Shown here piece after piece: positions 1 through 64,000 of a stretch of DNA of 64,000 bases. Made by a program: the position numbers and the translations under genes. Position 1 is the stretch's first letter, and every line of letters begins with the position of its first letter. The stretch lies in contig CM082597.2 of the NCBI GenBank assembly GCA_040954595.2, forward strand, positions 9,796,001 to 9,860,000. Direction: 5' to 3'. The DNA is from Balanoglossus misakiensis (lineage: Eukaryota; Hemichordata). The notes under the pieces are model-generated. The model worked only from the letters and a program-made list of their open reading frames with translations. It had not been told where the DNA came from and searched no databases.

Positions 1-1200
1 ACCTTAAAAACACCCCTTCTGAATGCTTTCACCCTTATTTCCTGGTACTGTGGTCGAGCATTTCCATTGAGCACAGTGTTGTTTAACTAAATCATAGTGA
101 AGTAAGGATTTGGAGATGGTGCATGCAACTTTAAGGTTGCTTTTCCCATTTTTTCATTGTACAACTACAGTTTCTTGTCAACAAAGTCCATGTGTAGTGG
201 ATTCTGCCATTGACAATAGGATGCACTTACATTATGAATATGCAAATAATATGTTTGTTAAAATTGCATACATTTCAAAATATTGCTTAAGAAAACCAAT
301 GTCTCTCAAATGTAGCAATACAGGTACATTTTTTGTATTTTTCCATGTTATTGGTAAAAAGTCTTCATTTCTGAAAGTGATGGGCTTACTTCTTTGAAAT
401 TTAGTATGAAGCTTCCTAATGGTTGTCTGAGTAACCATAGTTTTGTTCAAATTGTTGCAAAATTTGCATATTTATAATTTGAGCAATATTTGCCATTTTT
501 GGTCAACATTTTTTTTTCTTCAAAACCGCATGCCAGATTGCTTTGCAATTTGGTAGGCACGTTCGTAGGGGTAACCTAAGTAATATGTGTAAAAAAAATG
601 TGATATTTGCATAAATGAGTTATCGGGGAAACTTTTGCAATTTTTGTCAGAAATTGTTTTCTCTGAAACCGCTTGTCATATTGCATTGAACTCTGGCAGC
701 ATGTTCCTTGTAGTGATTGTAAATAAGATATTGTACAATTTTGGTAATATTTGCATATTTGTGTTTTTGCCACTTGTTTTTGTCCAGTTGTTTTTAAAGT
801 TACTATTTCAAGGAGTTGTTACCCCGAACTAAGATATGTATACATAACTTTAATAGGCCAGCTGTTACAGAGACCACCAGCTATTAAATTTTTAATTACC
901 AGTGGCAGGTCAGTGTGTGTGTGTCTGTCTGTCTGTCTGTGTGTCTGTTCTAGGGCTGACTGAAAGAAGTTGCTTCTCATATGTGTTTGTACAGACAATT
1001 TTTGGTCAATTTTTTTTTCTAGCACCACTTGACTGCCATGACACATGACAGTTTATTGGGCATGTTCCTTGTTAATTTTTTTACATTCCATATTTCTATG
1101 TGGTAAGATCATACCTGCTTGCAATGTCACCTGTAATTTTTATTCTGGTGTGTCACTGTTTCCGCATAATCTTCAAATGGGACCACAGTGTCCTTGACGC
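1..1200 (+). repeat. Dispersed repeat K copy 1 (3' part)
   Basis: From about 300 onward closely matches 58600-59180: the same text around tcttcatttctgaaagtgat, accataggtttt-type runs and a shared 3' end, caaatgggaccacagtgtcc. Complete copies elsewhere begin aggtcccattgg, so the ends form a GGTCCCATT...AATGGGACC inverted repeat. A GT/GTCT microsatellite sits at 917-950. The rest of the copy lies left of the window. No coding capacity seen. Confidence 0.75.
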
Positions 1201-1374
1201 GATTTTTTTTATTTAGTCTTTTTTTTGACTCAATAGAAAAAACAAGCATTACACTTATGAGTTAAATAAAAGCCTTTTGTGAAACTTGTCTGAGGAAACA
1301 TTTGGGGAAACCAAGTGGTCGGCAATGTCACTTCAACTTTAAATCTGTATCTGGGGTCTGTATCTTTCTTACAG

Positions 1375-61919
<60,545 letters not shown>

Positions 61920-62269
61920 GTAAGTTAATTTGTCCAAATTGTTATAATGTCATAAAATGTATGCAACATCAGTCTTAAGGTAGCTTGTGATGTTTGAGTT
62001 AGGGTTAAACCTATTCATCAGTGGAAAACCTTTTTTATGAATTTTATTCGTGTGGCACCAAATTTGGATATTAATCATCTATTATCATAATGCAAGGCCT
62101 GTATTTGCCACTATTGTTCTCACAGTAAAGATATCAGCCAGTATTTTCACCGAGTGAAAATACAGAATAATATTTTCACTCCGTGTCTCGAACTATTTTT
62201 GAGAACGTGCTGAAATCATCACACAGTGAACCGGACAGTTTGCTGCGCGCGCGAGCGACGTACGGGATA

Positions 62270-63141
62270 TACCGTACTTGCCCGGGTAAGAGCCCTGGGT
62301 GCTGCGCCCCCGAATTGACGAAAAAACAGGGGGGGGGGGGGTTGCCAGGACACCACCTCGACTTTTATGCAAATGAGAGGCCTAGGGACATATGCAAATG
62401 AGAGGCCTAGGGACACGAGGAAGGGATGAATAATGATGCAAATAACATGGCAAAACATTTCACACTCAAAAGATGTACTTTATTAAATAATAAAAAGTTT
62501 TTTTCCCATAAATCAAATACAGAAAACATATTACAGTCGCCGCCGTTTAATCGGGACACCATGGGCGCAGACAAAACATCCCGTTTAACCGGGACATTGG
62601 TAAATGGTCGATCCCACCCATGCATGTTCACCTTACATGCTATTGTTTACTTAGACAACGACGGGCGCACGTAAATACATCTATCTTTATGTGTAGTTTT
62701 CTGAACAAAATGATGCATCAGCATCGTGGAAATCATGCCCTTCTCTACCGAAATTTTTGAGTGGTTCATTCTCCGAGTCCAAGTCGCGATCTTCCAATTT
62801 TGGGTGTTTCGCATCGAGGACGGACTGAAGCAGCTCCACGCGGCCGCTTTGGAAAGCTCCCCGGTGACCTCATACGCGGCAGCGCGTCCATCTACGTGAT
62901 CGTTGAATTCGAGGCACGGTCCCGAGTCAATCATCATACGTTTTTTTTTCACATTTAGTGACTTTGGGGATGAAAATCCGCCTTTTTTGCATTGCACTTT
63001 ATTAAATTTCCAAGAATTTAATGGATATTCGGCCGAGGGAGGGGGGGGGGCTTTAGACCGGATAACCTCGATCTTCAAATGGGCCCTAAAACCATGGGGG
63101 CGTTTGCCCGTGCAGGGGCTCTTACCCAGGCAAGTACGGTA
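62270..63141. mobile_element. TA-flanked TIR element B, 872-bp copy with pogo/Tigger-like interior
   Basis: TIRs ccgtacttgcccgggtaaga and tcttacccaggcaagtacgg, bordered by TA. Inside, 62534-62602 begins cagtcgccgccgtttaatcg and repeats gtttaaccggga, as in pogo/Tigger ends next to TA; adjacent minus-strand text (LLQSVLDAKHPKLEDRDLDS) may be a transposase C-terminus. The middle block is shared with 7310-7680. Confidence 0.8.
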
Positions 63142-63618
63142 GGACTCTAGTGGAGAGGGGTGTTGCAAAATTCGGTTATTAGAAGCTGTAATAACGTTTT
63201 CAAAGCAGGCGGTTTTGCCATGTTGAATGTATCATTTTACTTTGTTGGATTCTCAATGCGAAACAATTGTTAACATGATATTTTGAAAGAGAACGTAGAC
63301 AATTTTATTTAGAGGTGTGCCCATCATTATGAAAGCTGCCTACCCCTTAGAATGATGCTACGGCCTACACGTTGATCACCTGATCACATCGCCCTGTCAC
63401 ACTTGGCTATGGGACACTGCCGTGATCCCAGGGCGCCCGGTTCAAATTTCTGGCTGTGAAATTGTTTTTTCCGGTGCATTTTCGCATATCGTACTGTTTT
63501 ATAGGTATGCATGTACGATAAAGGGGTTATTACACTAAGTTTGGTCGATAACGCAACTCATTCTCATGATGTCACTCGAATACGCCGCGTTATCGACCAA
63601 ACTTAGTGTAATAAGCCC
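63142..63618 (-). repeat. Repeat A copy 3 (inverted, truncated)
   Basis: Reverse complement of repeat A: starts at the cactagagtc side (ctctagtggagaggggtgtt) and ends with a shortened 96-bp palindrome (63523-63618, ttggtcgataacgc and its complement). It directly abuts the end of element B. Confidence 0.8.
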
Positions 63619-64000
63619 TAGGTATTGATGCAGACAAGATTGATATTACAATCAAGTATCATCCAGTTGTAGACTAAAATTAATTGATAGCTTCATGTAC
63701 TGTTCGAAATATATTGGAATCATTGATTCTACATGTAGTAATATTTTTACATGATATTTACCAGAATGTTAGAGTAAAACTAAAGTAACATTTGTGAAGT
63801 TTTATTACCCGGGTACTTCATTTTTTCTCAAAACCAACTTGTTTGTGGACATCAAAGAGGAAGAAGTGACCATTTGTCAGTATACACATGATGACTGACA
63901 ATGGGGGCAACAGTGTATTTTGATGACCGAGGGTGCTGCTAGTCACAACTAAAACAGACTTTTTGGTGTGACTGGCAGTCCCGAGGTCATCAAAAATACA

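Noticed and set aside
917-950. CRISPR-like short repeats
   Set aside because: Simple GT/GTCT microsatellite; the window is eukaryotic.

Overview
The window is animal nuclear DNA: one large intron-rich gene on the plus strand, packed with transposable elements. It holds the middle and most of the 3' half of POLE, the catalytic subunit of DNA polymerase epsilon. Thirty exons can be read between 1375 and 61919. Joined, they give 4,507 nt (1,501 whole codons plus a partial codon at each end) with every exon junction in phase and no stop. The coding starts inside the palm/P-domain region, covers polymerase motifs B and C, crosses the variable linker and the inactive C-terminal exonuclease-polymerase module, and ends after the first cysteines of the C-terminal zinc-binding region. 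The 5' end (exonuclease domain, motif A) and the last exons lie outside the window. No other host gene and no RNA gene was recognised.

The exons resemble vertebrate POLE closely, and the repeats include CR1/L2-type and other LINEs and THAP-containing TTAA-flanked elements. This suggests an invertebrate animal, perhaps a marine deuterostome such as a hemichordate or its relatives. That placement is inference only.

The introns make up about 93% of the window and are mostly repeats. The most frequent class has terminal inverted repeats flanked by TTAA: complete copies at 11336-11676, 12740-13477, 17065-25065, 25213-26195, 28527-28719, 31384-32018, 32362-33540, 36099-38039, 41230-42223 and 47791-48418, and a probable left end at 39557. 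Two of these carry degenerate THAP-domain starts, which points to the Kolobok superfamily. Other classes are TA-flanked elements (6340, 7169, 62270), hairpin-bearing repeats (5480, 7797, 8108, 21934, 35103, 43824, 46467), a hAT-like element (59438), a GGTCCCATT...AATGGGACC family (1, 28800, 46880, 49813, 58248), a CR1/L2-like LINE with an open reverse transcriptase frame (50409-52422), and a second LINE with ORF1, endonuclease and reverse transcriptase remnants (17574-23851).

The most striking structures are: (1) a TTAA element whose right end lies 5 bp upstream of a POLE exon, so its terminal repeat appears to supply the polypyrimidine tract and branch point of that exon; (2) a nested stack at 17065-25065 (TTAA element containing a second element, containing a LINE, containing a composite insert) whose target duplications can be read; (3) a perfect 1,771-bp tandem duplication inside that LINE; (4) a GC-AG intron; and (5) exon-like cassettes repeated in three POLE introns.
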